This document shows, one piece after another, positions 8,914 through 17,142 of a DNA stretch of 64,000 bases (position 1 is the first letter of the stretch; every line of letters starts with the position of its first letter). The stretch spans positions 30,489 to 94,488 of the forward strand of contig NZ_PJIM01000004.1 of assembly GCF_002929295.1 (NCBI RefSeq), read 5' to 3'. Source of the stretch: Arthrobacter sp. SX1312. GTDB taxonomy: Bacteria > Actinomycetota > Actinomycetes > Actinomycetales > Micrococcaceae. The translations under genes were made by a program, and so were the position numbers. The notes beneath the pieces are model-generated. The model saw nothing but the letters and a program-made list of their open reading frames with translations. It ran no database searches and had not been told where the DNA came from.

Positions 8914-9145
8914 GGTGTCGAGGGTAACCAGAGGACACGCAGGGCGGGGGTGCGGCGCACCCACCTGTGGACGGCTTTGAGCTCCACCCTCACGGGCTCC
9001 ACCCGCCCACACATGGATGCCCCACACCCCTCGTGTCCGCAACTGGGTTCGGCTGTCGGGTTCGGCTTCCTAAATAATCGAACCTGTGTTCTATTTTAAG
9101 GAACCTGTTCGAGGGACGGCAGGACGGATCAGGAGAAACACACCC

Positions 9146-9577
9146 ATGGCGACCACGACCACCCACCGCAGAAACACCACCCACCCATACACCCCCGCGC
9201 ACGGCGCCAGGGCCGGCGGCAGGACGGGCAGTGGGGCCAACAGTGGGGCCACTGGTGGGCCGGGCGCCGATCTGGTGCTCGATGAGGCCGCGGCCGTCCG
9301 GTTCCTACCCTCAGGGCTCCCGCTGGCGCTGCGCTGGCGGGGCGGCCTATGGCAGGTCATCGGCACACCCGAATCCTGGTCCAACCCGGGCAACCGGCCA
9401 GGATTCGTGTCCGCGCCGACTCCCCTACCCATGCCCGGTGGTAGTGCTGGCACCCGGTTCTGGCGGTTCCAGGTACAGACCGGGCCGGCGTCCCCGGTCC
9501 TGGAATTCGAGATGAGCGCGGACCCACAATCAACCAACTGGCGGCTGCGCCGCGTCACCACCGTCGACGGGTTCTGA
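9146..9577 (+). CDS. Hypothetical protein, DUF6504-like core
   Basis: 143 residues from ATG 9146 with AGGAGAAA upstream. After a Thr/Gly-rich, low-complexity N-terminal 55 residues, the core has LALRWRGGLWQVIGTPESW, then RFWRFQVQTG, LEFEMSADPQ and NWRLRRV. The alternation of a W-R-G strand, a cofactor-like R-x-Q strand and a terminal WxLRRV strand resembles the small beta domain DUF6504 often found beside DNA polymerase IV genes in actinobacteria. Similarity is by eye only. It is followed by another small gene of the same neighbourhood type. Confidence 0.6.
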   Translation: MATTTTHRRNTTHPYTPAHGARAGGRTGSGANSGATGGPGADLVLDEAAAVRFLPSGLPLALRWRGGLWQVIGTPESWSNPGNRPGFVSAPTPLPMPGGSAGTRFWRFQVQTGPASPVLEFEMSADPQSTNWRLRRVTTVDGF

Positions 9578-9617
9578 ACCGGCGGCAGGCAGGCAGCGAC
9601 CGGGGCATGACGGGGTT

Positions 9618-9890
9618 ATGGGCGGGTCGAGAAGGTACGGCAAGCATTACGCCAGGCTGATGGACGACAGAATCGAGGAGTTCGTCATGCGCGAGGAGCT
9701 AATCATGCTCACTGCGGCCGAACTCGACCTCGAGAACTGTCGGCCCACCGACTTCCCGGAGCCGCGCCGGGTGTACGCGTGGGTCCGTTACCCCTCCAAA
9801 GCGATCCGGGTCCAGGCCCACGCCATCTCCTACACCAGAACCGCGGTCAGGATTCGATTCCTCGAGCCCGTCATCAAAATCCCGCGTTAG
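9618..9890 (+). CDS. Small hypothetical protein of actinobacterial type
   Basis: 90 residues beginning GGSRRYGKHYARLMDDRIEE, with REELIMLTAAELDLENCRPT and the VYAWVRYPSKAIRVQAHAI strand. I have seen this type next to DUF6504-like genes in Micrococcales; usual members end with a tryptophan-rich tail (WVWASAV-like), which here is replaced by a short RIRFLEPVIKIPR end. Coding is well supported by codon bias; function is unknown, possibly nucleic-acid linked. Confidence 0.6.
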   Translation: MGGSRRYGKHYARLMDDRIEEFVMREELIMLTAAELDLENCRPTDFPEPRRVYAWVRYPSKAIRVQAHAISYTRTAVRIRFLEPVIKIPR

Positions 9891-9953
9891 GGCTGGATAT
9901 GGCTCAGCGCCGTCACCCCGGAACGCTAGAGCCCGATCATCCGCGAAACAGCC

Positions 9954-10205
9954 CTACATGCTAGCGAGGTGCTTCTGGCAGCTCTGGGAGACGACCCGCA
10001 GGGTGCTAGGCGGATTATTAATCAGTGCCGCTTTCGGCCTTGTGGGGCGTCGCTGCAGATCGCCGCCGCAGTTCGGGCAGGACCGGTTCTCGAACCGGTC
10101 CACGCACTCCGGGCACCAGGTGCACTCGAAGGTGCAGATGTACGCCTCGTCAGAGGGGGCGATGTCCTGATCGCAGCATTCACAATTCGGGCGGATCTCC
10201 AGCAT
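9954..10205 (-). CDS. DUF1272 zinc-ribbon protein
   Basis: 83 residues. The sequence MLEIRPNCECCDQDIAP, then CTFECTWCPECVD and CPNCGGDLQRRP, gives four CxxC pairs and matches DUF1272, a short two-zinc protein. A family member typically ends soon after the RRP motif; this one has an added 30-residue tail that is likely unrelated sequence after a lost stop or fusion. Role unknown. Confidence 0.85.
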   Translation of the reverse strand: MLEIRPNCECCDQDIAPSDEAYICTFECTWCPECVDRFENRSCPNCGGDLQRRPTRPKAALINNPPSTLRVVSQSCQKHLASM

Positions 10206-10272
10206 GAAAAAACCCTAAGCCAGGGCTCCCACCTCCGACGAAAGGGGCAGATCCCGCTCACACGCGGATCGG

Positions 10273-11016
10273 CTATCGGGTCAGGTTCAGGCTGCCAGGT
10301 TTGTGCCGCACGAAACCGAATCGCTCATAAATCACCGCGATCTTCTCCGACGCCGCCGTGGCAACAACCGGGGCCCCGACGGGGATGAAGGCCTCGATCG
10401 CAGCCTTCGCGAAGTCCAGGCCCCGCCACCGCGCACCGGGTGCGGACGCGAGGGCCTGCGCCACCCAATAAGGACCCCTCGGACGCGTCATCACCGCCTC
10501 GATGACAGAAGACAAACTCCCACCGGCCGACGGCGCCAGACACACGAGCCCCACCGCAAACCAGAGCGGCCACAACACAGCAACCCACGGTGGCACCGAA
10601 TCATCCAACCCCATCACGGCAAACAGCCACAGAACGAACGCAACCAAGGAACCCAAAAAAACGAGGACGAGCGATCCGGCACGCTGCACGGCCTTCCTCG
10701 GATTCCTGGCCTCGGTCAGGAAAATCACGGCATCACGCGACGGGGTGGTAATCACATCCCCTGCCGGGATGTACATGAGAAAGAGAAGAACGAGAATCGG
10801 CAGCATCAGCACAGCTCGGCAACGCCCCCACCAGCGAACCCGAGCCCCTTTCCCACGGCTCAGAGCCAACGACGTATTCCAACTCACGGCAAACACATCA
10901 CCAAGACGCGCACGCCTCACTTCCGGCTGACCGCCGACACCTGGATCCATAGAACACGATGCTACGGAACACTCCGCCCGTGGACGATCACTCCGGTCGA
11001 TACCCCGAAGACTCAC
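10273..11016 (-). CDS. Membrane protein with GNAT-like C-terminus
   Basis: Up to 247 residues; the start is uncertain (10950 is an alternative). Three hydrophobic helices lie near residues 66-85, 115-138 and 142-162. The last 50 residues, RWRGLDFAKAAIEAFIPVGA then VVATAASEKIAVIYERFGFV, read like the end of a GNAT acetyltransferase: the motif of a late helix followed by SEKIAVIYERFGF is the usual acyl-CoA side. The classical QxxGxG/A loop is not seen, so it may be a decayed or substrate-binding remnant. Transcribed toward the DUF1272 gene. Confidence 0.5.
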   Translation of the reverse strand: MSLRGIDRSDRPRAECSVASCSMDPGVGGQPEVRRARLGDVFAVSWNTSLALSRGKGARVRWWGRCRAVLMLPILVLLFLMYIPAGDVITTPSRDAVIFLTEARNPRKAVQRAGSLVLVFLGSLVAFVLWLFAVMGLDDSVPPWVAVLWPLWFAVGLVCLAPSAGGSLSSVIEAVMTRPRGPYWVAQALASAPGARWRGLDFAKAAIEAFIPVGAPVVATAASEKIAVIYERFGFVRHKPGSLNLTR

Positions 11017-11183
11017 TCCTTTGGAGTGAACTCCAGCACAGAACCATCCATAAATACCTGTACATGCGCTGATAGAAACACTGAAGTGCGCCCGCCGATT
11101 CAGGCAATGGTAGCCGACGGACCAAATCGGCTATCAGCCGAGTAATGCTCCGGGGTTTTTCGAGTACTAGGTCGATGTGCAGA

Positions 11184-11218
11184 ACATATTCATTTGCGAT
11201 AGGGTTAACGAATGGGGT
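11184..11218 (+). promoter_or_regulatory. Conserved lsr2 upstream region, copy 2
   Basis: ACATATTCATTTGCGATAGG followed by GTTAACGAATGGGG, the counterpart of 4014-4049. It lies 40-75 bases before the second lsr2. The shared TTGCGATAG and AATGGGG blocks are kept although the DNA between them and the genes has diverged, which suggests a regulated promoter, possibly bound by Lsr2 itself. Confidence 0.5.
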
Positions 11219-11257
11219 TCAGCAATTCGGATTCACAATTTTAGGAGTAACCAGATA

Positions 11258-11605
11258 ATGGCACAGCGCGTACAGGTCGAACTCGTCGATGATCTCACCG
11301 GTGAAACAGCCCAGGAAACCGTCCGCTTCGGGGTCGACGGGACCGAGTACGAGATCGATCTGACCACCGAGAACGCCCAGAAACTTCGCTCCACACTTAC
11401 CGAGTACGCGGACAAAGCCCGCAAGGCCACCGGCCGACGCGGCCAGGGCAGCAAGTCCGCCACATCAGCGGGGTCGGCCTCGGGCAAATCCAAGCGTGAG
11501 GAAACCCAGCGGATCCGCCAGTGGGCGCAAGAGAACGGGCACTCAACCAGCGCCCGCGGACGGATCTCCCAGTCCATCGTCGACGCCTACAACGCAGCCC
11601 ACTAA
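11258..11605 (+). CDS. lsr2: Lsr2 nucleoid-associated silencer, copy 2
   Basis: 115 residues from ATG 11258 with TTAGGAG upstream. Same domains as copy 1: dimerisation part MAQRVQVELVDDLTGETAQE, Ser/Ala/Lys linker, and DNA-binding part IRQWAQENGHSTSARGRISQ with RGR. Differences from copy 1 are few and conservative, mostly in the linker and residues 11-16. The two copies face outward in opposite directions about 7 kb apart, so they form a long inverted repeat. A perfect terminator hairpin follows. Confidence 0.95.
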   Translation: MAQRVQVELVDDLTGETAQETVRFGVDGTEYEIDLTTENAQKLRSTLTEYADKARKATGRRGQGSKSATSAGSASGKSKREETQRIRQWAQENGHSTSARGRISQSIVDAYNAAH

Positions 11606-11850
11606 CCCCACTCCCCCACCGGTTGGCCCGCACCGGTGACCACCGGTGCGGGCCAACCGGCGGCGTGCTCCGGTGATCCCGGCGCAGACATCCGCTGGAT
11701 TAGTCCTGATTTTGATCCTGGCTCTAGAGCGGCTGGTCGAAACGTGTACGCACCTCGACCGCCGGCCGCCCGGGCGATCTCGCCCCAGGATTCACCCTCA
11801 TTCCGGGCAAGCCTCGTCGCGGCCGCCATCTCCCGCTCCGCACGCGACAA
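11602..11850 (-). pseudogene. Possible remnant of a helix-turn-helix protein
   Basis: The minus-strand frame reads LSRAEREMAAATRLARNEGE, SWGEIARAAGG, which has the pattern of a small actinobacterial HTH (AxxxARxxGxSWxEIAxxLG) where the recognition helix should follow. After the GG the sequence departs into unrelated residues and overlaps the lsr2 terminator. No good start codon. Most likely the stump of a regulator. Confidence 0.3.
11619..11660 (+). terminator. Perfect hairpin after lsr2 copy 2
   Basis: A 19-base stem CCGGTTGGCCCGCACCGGT at 11619-11637, four-base loop, and its exact complement at 11642-11660. It begins 14 bases after the lsr2 stop. There is no T-run, as is common for actinobacterial terminators. 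Confidence 0.8.
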
Positions 11851-12113
11851 CCTTTCCTGCTGTCCCGCCAGCCTGTGACCAGCCGACCCCGTCCGAACAT
11901 GTCCTCATCATCGGAGACCTCAAACAATCCCCCAGAAGCCGCTACGAGTACAGCACCCTCGCGACCTCATCCGGGAGAAAACGTCGAATCCATTGGCATC
12001 GCCGGAGCCGGCATTCGGTGGTCTCCTCATCAGCTCAGCTCCCCACAGCACTCTCGAGTGATGCCGTGGCCTCAACAGGCCTAGCGAAGAGGACCACAGA
12101 GCCGGCCTGACGG

Positions 12114-12593
12114 TTAGCCCTTCACGTAGCGCGGCTCCAGTCCTAGGCCACGGGCTATCGCTTCCTCACTTACTCCATGGATTTCACCCTCATGCTGAAG
12201 GAGCATGTCGATGGCCACGCGAATGAGCGTGTTATCGGTGATGCGTTCCCCGACCGTGCTGCCATTGGGTAGACGCCGCTCAGCGTTGAGCCGCCGCGCG
12301 ATCATCGTGAGCGCATCAGCTTGGTCGGCGTGAATCCGCGCTTCCCGCCTCTGCAACTGAAGATACTTCGGTACTACCGAAGTTACAGAGTCTGTCCTTT
12401 CCGATTCCTCGACCGCGGAGAAATTGACCAGCGGTACGTTGGGCGACTGCTCCGAAGCCGAGGATGAGTCGGTGGTTTCCCCGCGGTCGGCAGGCTGTGA
12501 CCGGTTGGCCTTGATGAGCCGATCAACACCAGGAGCCTTGGCGGCCTTTGGTGCTAAACCACTGAGGGTACGTCGGGCTGGCTGTGTAGTCAT
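12114..12593 (-). CDS. ParA partner protein (ParB-type, non-Srx)
   Basis: 159 residues, starting immediately after the ParA stop (TAA then ATG), so the two are one operon. The N-terminal 70 residues are polar and disordered; the C-terminal half, MIARRLNAERRLPNGSTVGE, RITDNTLIRVAIDMLLQHEG, looks like a ribbon-helix-helix or short helical DNA-binding domain of the kind found as small partner proteins in Micrococcales and corynebacterial plasmids. It should bind the TAACAGACT repeats upstream. Assignment as partition partner rests on position. Confidence 0.7.
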   Translation of the reverse strand: MTTQPARRTLSGLAPKAAKAPGVDRLIKANRSQPADRGETTDSSSASEQSPNVPLVNFSAVEESERTDSVTSVVPKYLQLQRREARIHADQADALTMIARRLNAERRLPNGSTVGERITDNTLIRVAIDMLLQHEGEIHGVSEEAIARGLGLEPRYVKG

Positions 12594-13523
12594 TTAGCTT
12601 TCCGCTCCAATTGGCCCAGTCGGGATCGAGGCCGCTTCACTGTCGGTAATCCGGGCAACCACTTCTTCTCCAAGTGCTTGGAAGTCCTCAGCAACTCCAA
12701 CTGCGCTTTTGGAACGCGGCCCGTCATGTTCCTGTCCACTCCCCCGCCTCAATTCCCACCACTTAGGGGCAGCAAGTACTGCTTCTTCCAGCTCGAAGGC
12801 GAGCAGTCCTCGTTCGCGACTCTCTTGGGCCGCCGCCTCAGCATGGCGAATTGACGTCTCAAAGATCGGGGCGCCGGAACCAAGGTCTTGACGGATCGCC
12901 TCTCGGGCGCTTTCGGACACCCTCTTGGCGGAGCGGTTGACGCCGAATAGCACGATGCCAAGGAGGTCCAGATCGGGGTTGATAGAGACGACGGCATCAA
13001 GGCGACGTGCAACATCGCGGAGCCCCTTACGGGAAGACGCGTCTGTTTTGACTGGAATCAGGGCCCATCGGGCTGCCGCAAGGGCGGCTTGCTGAAGGGT
13101 CTCCTGCCCGGGCGGACAGTCAATGAAGATGAGGTCGTACTTGTCAGCCAAGCCTTCAAGGCCATTGGCGAGGGCGCCCTTGGCCGCGGCTGGGTCTTTC
13201 TGAGCTTTCAGAGTGAGGCCCGCTGCGGCCATGTCCAAATGGGACCCTCCCATGAGGACGTCCAGGTTCTCCCTAATGCCAATTGTGGGTTTCGCGTCTG
13301 CGGCGAAGACGAGGGTCTGCGCGAGAGCCATCCCGTCATCGTTCGTCTCGGCGTCGGTGTAGCCGAGTTCCTCGGCAAGGTTCCCTTGGGGATCCATGTC
13401 CACCAGCAGTACCCGGTACCCACTTGCAGCTAGCATCCCACCGATGTTTGCGGTGATCGTGGTCTTTCCGACACCGCCCTTGCCGTTCACTATGGCGACG
13501 ACACGGTCTAATCCTGATGACAC
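12594..13523 (-). CDS. parA: ParA partition ATPase
   Basis: 309 residues from GTG 13523, chosen for the TAGGAGAGAAC ribosome site; ATGs at 13541/13544 are alternatives without one. Residues 8-22, VAIVNGKGGVGKTT, form the deviant Walker A box of ParA/MinD proteins; VLLVDMDPQGNL and LIFIDCPPG are the A-prime and B boxes. The absence of an N-terminal HTH makes it the small (type Ib-like) ParA class. It drives plasmid segregation with the partner at 12114. Repeats upstream probably are the centromere and also autoregulate. Confidence 0.92.
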   Translation of the reverse strand: MSSGLDRVVAIVNGKGGVGKTTITANIGGMLAASGYRVLLVDMDPQGNLAEELGYTDAETNDDGMALAQTLVFAADAKPTIGIRENLDVLMGGSHLDMAAAGLTLKAQKDPAAAKGALANGLEGLADKYDLIFIDCPPGQETLQQAALAAARWALIPVKTDASSRKGLRDVARRLDAVVSINPDLDLLGIVLFGVNRSAKRVSESAREAIRQDLGSGAPIFETSIRHAEAAAQESRERGLLAFELEEAVLAAPKWWELRRGSGQEHDGPRSKSAVGVAEDFQALGEEVVARITDSEAASIPTGPIGAES

Positions 13524-13605
13524 GTTCTCTCCTAGACCCATCATTCCCAGGCAGCCCAAGAGATGACGACGACACGGTATGTCTGTAGATCACAGACACC
13601 CTAAG

Positions 13606-14358
13606 TAACAGACTACGTAACTAACGCCATCCTAACAGGACCACGCGACAAGCCGGTTCCCTTATGTGACAGGCATCTAACTCACGCTGATCCTGGGATG
13701 GACGACGGTAGTCTCAAACTAACAGACTCGGTTGCTTTATTGGCGAGTAGACCACTTGCAGAACCAGGCAACCGCGAAGCGCGGTACAACCGGCGAACCT
13801 GTGAACTTGATGAGACCCCTGCAGCCTGAACCTCTCGTCCCCGAAAGGATCAATGGAATGAGGCACCATCTCACAGAGCACGGATCAACCTCGCCGTTCA
13901 AAGCAGGAACAACTGACGACCCACGCACCCGTTGAAACAACCCGTCAGTCTGGTAGTTACGTACACACGAAGTAACAGACTACGTAGGTAATTCGCCGTA
14001 GCAACACTGTGGAGAAGATCTACCCCGTCCGCGACGGAGTCTATTGGGTCTCCAATGGCCACTAACCCCGCTGTATCAGCGTAACAGAGTAACTTAGTAA
14101 CAGACTTGGTAATCACCAATCAAGAGTTGATCCATCAGCTAACAGAGCACAACGGGGGACGGAGCAGGGAGCGCCCTTAAGTCATCGTCCCTTTTGGCGA
14201 CTGCTGAGGGTAGAAGCATCAATCAGCGAGACCGTAACTACCGCCTGGTCGGAGCCCCCCTTGACCGGTCGGTCGCGCCATCTCACAACATGAGGCGGCA
14301 GGCATGAGTATCGTTACTACGTTAGTTCGTTACAGACAGAGCAACCGACTAACAGACT
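13606..14358. repeat. TAACAGACT repeats, probable centromere/operator
   Basis: Exact TAACAGACT occurs at 13606, 13720, 13973, 14098 and 14350, with variants TAACAGAGT at 14082 and TAACAGAGC at 14140 and a TTACAGACA near 14330. Several are followed by ACGTA (13606, 13973). All lie on the same strand in the gene-free 0.8 kb directly upstream of parA. Direct repeats in this position are the usual form of a parS/parC partition site; replication iterons are an alternative because rep lies on the other side. Confidence 0.7.
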
Positions 14359-14523
14359 ACCGGTACATCGACTTTGGCAGTTCGACCGTGGGCGGGGGAG
14401 TGGGTTTGGTGGTGGGGAAGGCCGATGCCGTCAAGCCGGGGGAGTTGATTGCTCGTCCTGCGGCTCGATGCCTCCTGGGCCGGCGTGGTGGGTGCCGGTG
14501 AAGTGACGGGGTGGCGGTCGGCC

Positions 14524-14593
14524 GACGGCGGACGGCGGACGGCGGACAGCGGACGGCGGACAGCGGACGGCGGACAGCGGACAGCGGACGGTG
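14524..14593. repeat. Ten tandem 7-bp units GACGGCG/GACAGCG
   Basis: Ten contiguous heptamers: six GACGGCG-type (the last a GACGGTG variant) interspersed with four GACAGCG. The unit length is not a multiple of three relative to any gene, and no open frame uses it. It lies between the partition repeats and the rep gene. It may be a slippage tract or part of the replication origin. Confidence 0.85.
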
Positions 14594-15081
14594 AGGGGCT
14601 ACGCGTAGGCAGGGACCACAGTCGTGTGGTCCTCGCGGTGGGAGGCATTCTCACGAGTCCGGGAGGCCTGACTACGTCCGGTTTAGTGTCGGCGGCGCGA
14701 GATGCGGTCAGACTGGCCGCAGGGTTCGATGCTGGTTGTGCTCGACGCGTCGCTCAGGAGGCTGTACACGCCCGCCGCTGGCTCGGGGTGACCTCTCCCT
14801 GTGGTCGGTGACGCGGGCGGGGGTGTGCAGGCGGTCGGGCTGGTTCCTGCTGTACACGTGTGTGCGGGACAAGCAGCGAAGTGTGGGGAAGCTTGTGCCG
14901 TGCAGCAGGTGTACAGGAGGCGCACGCGCGGACCCACGACCCCCGAACTACCACTTAGGCCTTGCTGGTTCGCGGAACCGGCTGACCTGCATGCTAATTG
15001 ACGCAGATGAGCTGGTGAGTGGTGGGGGAGTGGGCATCATCACCGGATGGCCGGCGACCTAGGTGTCAGGGATTGGCAGTG
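14594..15081. other. Gene-free region between partition and rep
   Basis: About 490 bases without a convincing gene. It contains related blocks CCTGCTGTACACGTGTGTGC and GCAGGTGTACAGGAGGCGCA and further GTACAC elements. Position next to rep makes it a candidate for origin sequence, but no clear iteron series was seen. Confidence 0.4.
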
Positions 15082-17028
15082 TTAGGCGGCCTGCCAGAGG
15101 GAACGTTGATGCTCGTCCCCGTCCTCGTGGGGTGGCAGCCAGTAGTCGTCACGTTCCGGGTCGTGGAGTTCGTGTTCTTCGAGGTGGAGGACCAGGTGCC
15201 GATCGAGCCAGGCGTGCCAGGCGGCGCGTTCCTTGCGGTAGCGGGTGATCTGGGCTTCCCGGTCCTCGGTGGCGCCGAGCCGGTCGGCGAGCTGATGGAG
15301 GTTGGTGGTGGTCACGATCTCCCAACGACCGTGGTGCCGGCGAATCATCTGCAGGACTTCCATACGGGTCAGGTGATCGGTCAGTGCACGCCGACTGATG
15401 CCGGTGGTACGGGTGAGGTCCGCGGTAGTGGGGGAGTGGCGACCGCGTTCAATGCCCTCGTACGCCAAGGCCGCGACGTCGCCCAGGACCCTGAACACGG
15501 GCCGGATGGCGTGGATCTTGCCTTTGCGCCAAGTCAGGTCGCGGGCAAGCTGCTGAAACTCGACCGGCAGCTGCACGGCATAGGTGTCGGCGTTCCGGCC
15601 CCGTCCCCGGTCGATGCGGGTGAGGATGCCGGCCGATACAGCCTCGAGCAGGGGCAGGAGGCGGGCGATCGTGACGTGGTCCTTCCCCAGTGCAACCGCG
15701 AAGGTCCGACAGCCGACATCGAGGAGGTTGGTCTGATTGGTCCTCATGTACGCCAGCACGGCCCGGATGAGGAACCTCAGGCTGATCCCAGCACGACCCT
15801 GATCTTTGAGCCTGTGATCGAGGACCGCGTAGAGGACATTCTCGAGATCGTTCACCAGCTCATGGATCGCGTTCGGGCTGGGAGCCGGTTGGTGGTGTTC
15901 AGCCGGTTGTGGGCTGCCCCCCGTGAGTGAAGTATGGCTTGTGGTGAAGTTATGCGCAGCCTTCTCCCCAATGCCCTGGAAGGGGTTCTTCAGTCGGGCC
16001 CCGGGCGTGGCTCGGGCCCTGGGCCCGGTGGGTGCCTGGGTGGCGGTGAAGGCCTGGGCTTTGGCCCATTCGAGAGGCAGGAGCCGGTCGGTCTTGGTGC
16101 CGTAAAGGGCGGTGAGGCCGGCGTACTGCCCGTCCATGCCGGCGCGGACCTGGTCCAAGCTCCAGCGGCAGGCGGCGAAGTGGTTCAGGACCGCCATGCG
16201 GGCCTCCGAGTCGCTGGCATACCGGCTGGCCTCGTACAGCCCGGTACGGGCCACCACCCGCAACGGCGAATCATGACCCGTCGTCCAAGCACTGTCGCGT
16301 GGTGCGGCGTGCAGGGCGGCGGTCGCTGCCGCGGCGCGCGCCTGCGTGCGGAACCTGGCATGTTCGAGGCGGTACAGCTCCGGGGCGAGGGCCTTCCGCA
16401 GCGCGGCCAGGGCGGGTGCGGGGTTTCGGCGGGTGAGGATCCCGTAAGCCTGCGTGAGCGGCGTGATCAAGGTTTGGTGGCCACCGGACTTGTGCGCGGA
16501 TCCCGGAACACGGATGCACCCATCGGTGGGGTTCTGGTGCGGGCTCGGATCAAGGCTCGGGGCGCGAACCCCGAGGGCTTCCACCAGCTGGCGTGCCTCG
16601 GCCGCGGTGATGGCCTCCTGCAGGGGCACGTACAGGTGCCGGCCGCCGCTGGGGGAGTAGTCCTCGACAAAGGACAGGCCGGTGGCGTTGAGAATCCCGG
16701 CCAGGCGCGCGGCATCGTCGTCCACGACGGCCTTCCGGGCCTTGGACGTGTCCAGGTCAAGGCACAGGGTCCGCACCGAGCCGTCGACGTCGTGAATCAA
16801 CACGGCCGCCGGCGCGGAGGGCAGGGTGCCGGTGATGCGCAGCGGTGTGCGCGGGCGCGGGTACTGGAAACGGTCCCCAATCCACCGGCCGGCCCGATAG
16901 ATGGGCTGACCCGCGATCAGTGGCGCGAGAACCCACGCGGCGCTGGAGGGCGAATCTGCCCGGCGTGGCGCGGCATGAACTGCTGGAGGTGCTTGGAGCA
17001 CTCGGTGTACACTTTCACCTAAGGGCAC
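15082..17028 (-). CDS. Prim-pol type plasmid replication protein
   Basis: 648 residues from GTG 17028 (no strong ribosome site). The N-terminal third is an archaeo-eukaryotic primase-like domain: residues 88-95 LCLDLDTS (metal-binding DxD), 127-135 SGGRHLYVP (the sxH motif), and GCIRVPGSAHKSGG near 170-183, a typical prim-pol third block. The middle is helical. The C-terminal part has winged-helix features (TADLTRTTGISRRALTDHLT, RMEVLQMIRRHHGRWEI), suited to origin recognition. Such primase-HTH fusions are replication initiators of actinobacterial plasmids. The leader may be countered by an antisense transcript ending at 17142. Confidence 0.8.
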   Translation of the reverse strand: MPLGESVHRVLQAPPAVHAAPRRADSPSSAAWVLAPLIAGQPIYRAGRWIGDRFQYPRPRTPLRITGTLPSAPAAVLIHDVDGSVRTLCLDLDTSKARKAVVDDDAARLAGILNATGLSFVEDYSPSGGRHLYVPLQEAITAAEARQLVEALGVRAPSLDPSPHQNPTDGCIRVPGSAHKSGGHQTLITPLTQAYGILTRRNPAPALAALRKALAPELYRLEHARFRTQARAAAATAALHAAPRDSAWTTGHDSPLRVVARTGLYEASRYASDSEARMAVLNHFAACRWSLDQVRAGMDGQYAGLTALYGTKTDRLLPLEWAKAQAFTATQAPTGPRARATPGARLKNPFQGIGEKAAHNFTTSHTSLTGGSPQPAEHHQPAPSPNAIHELVNDLENVLYAVLDHRLKDQGRAGISLRFLIRAVLAYMRTNQTNLLDVGCRTFAVALGKDHVTIARLLPLLEAVSAGILTRIDRGRGRNADTYAVQLPVEFQQLARDLTWRKGKIHAIRPVFRVLGDVAALAYEGIERGRHSPTTADLTRTTGISRRALTDHLTRMEVLQMIRRHHGRWEIVTTTNLHQLADRLGATEDREAQITRYRKERAAWHAWLDRHLVLHLEEHELHDPERDDYWLPPHEDGDEHQRSLWQAA

Positions 17029-17112
17029 GACCTGAAAAGGACGTACTCGGTTGAGCTCTCCACCCGGGAGCCTGGCAGCAATAGGGTGTAGAGCTTGGAA
17101 ACTTGCATATGA

Positions 17113-17142
17113 GAAGGCCCGCTACGGCGGGCCTTCTTTTTT
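17113..17142 (+). terminator. Rho-independent terminator facing against rep
   Basis: Ten-base stem GAAGGCCCGC (17113-17122), loop TACG, complement to 17136, then TTTTTT to 17142. The U-run polarity terminates plus-strand transcription, yet there is no plus-strand gene upstream; both neighbours (rep and the RHH gene) are on the minus strand. A plus-strand RNA ending here would be antisense to the rep leader. Confidence 0.8.

Noticed and set aside
13606-14358. CRISPR array reading of the TAACAGACT repeats
   Set aside because: Repeats are 9 bp, distances irregular, and no cas genes are nearby.
14304-14501. 65-codon plus-strand frame
   Set aside because: Starts inside the repeat region, no ribosome site, composition changes abruptly mid-frame.
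14524-14593. Possible CRISPR-like or coding repeat
   Set aside because: Units are 7 bp and contiguous with no spacers, and no open frame uses them.
15934-17022. 362-codon plus-strand frame opposite rep
   Set aside because: Low-complexity Gly/Arg/Ala shadow; rep shows clear catalytic motifs on the other strand.
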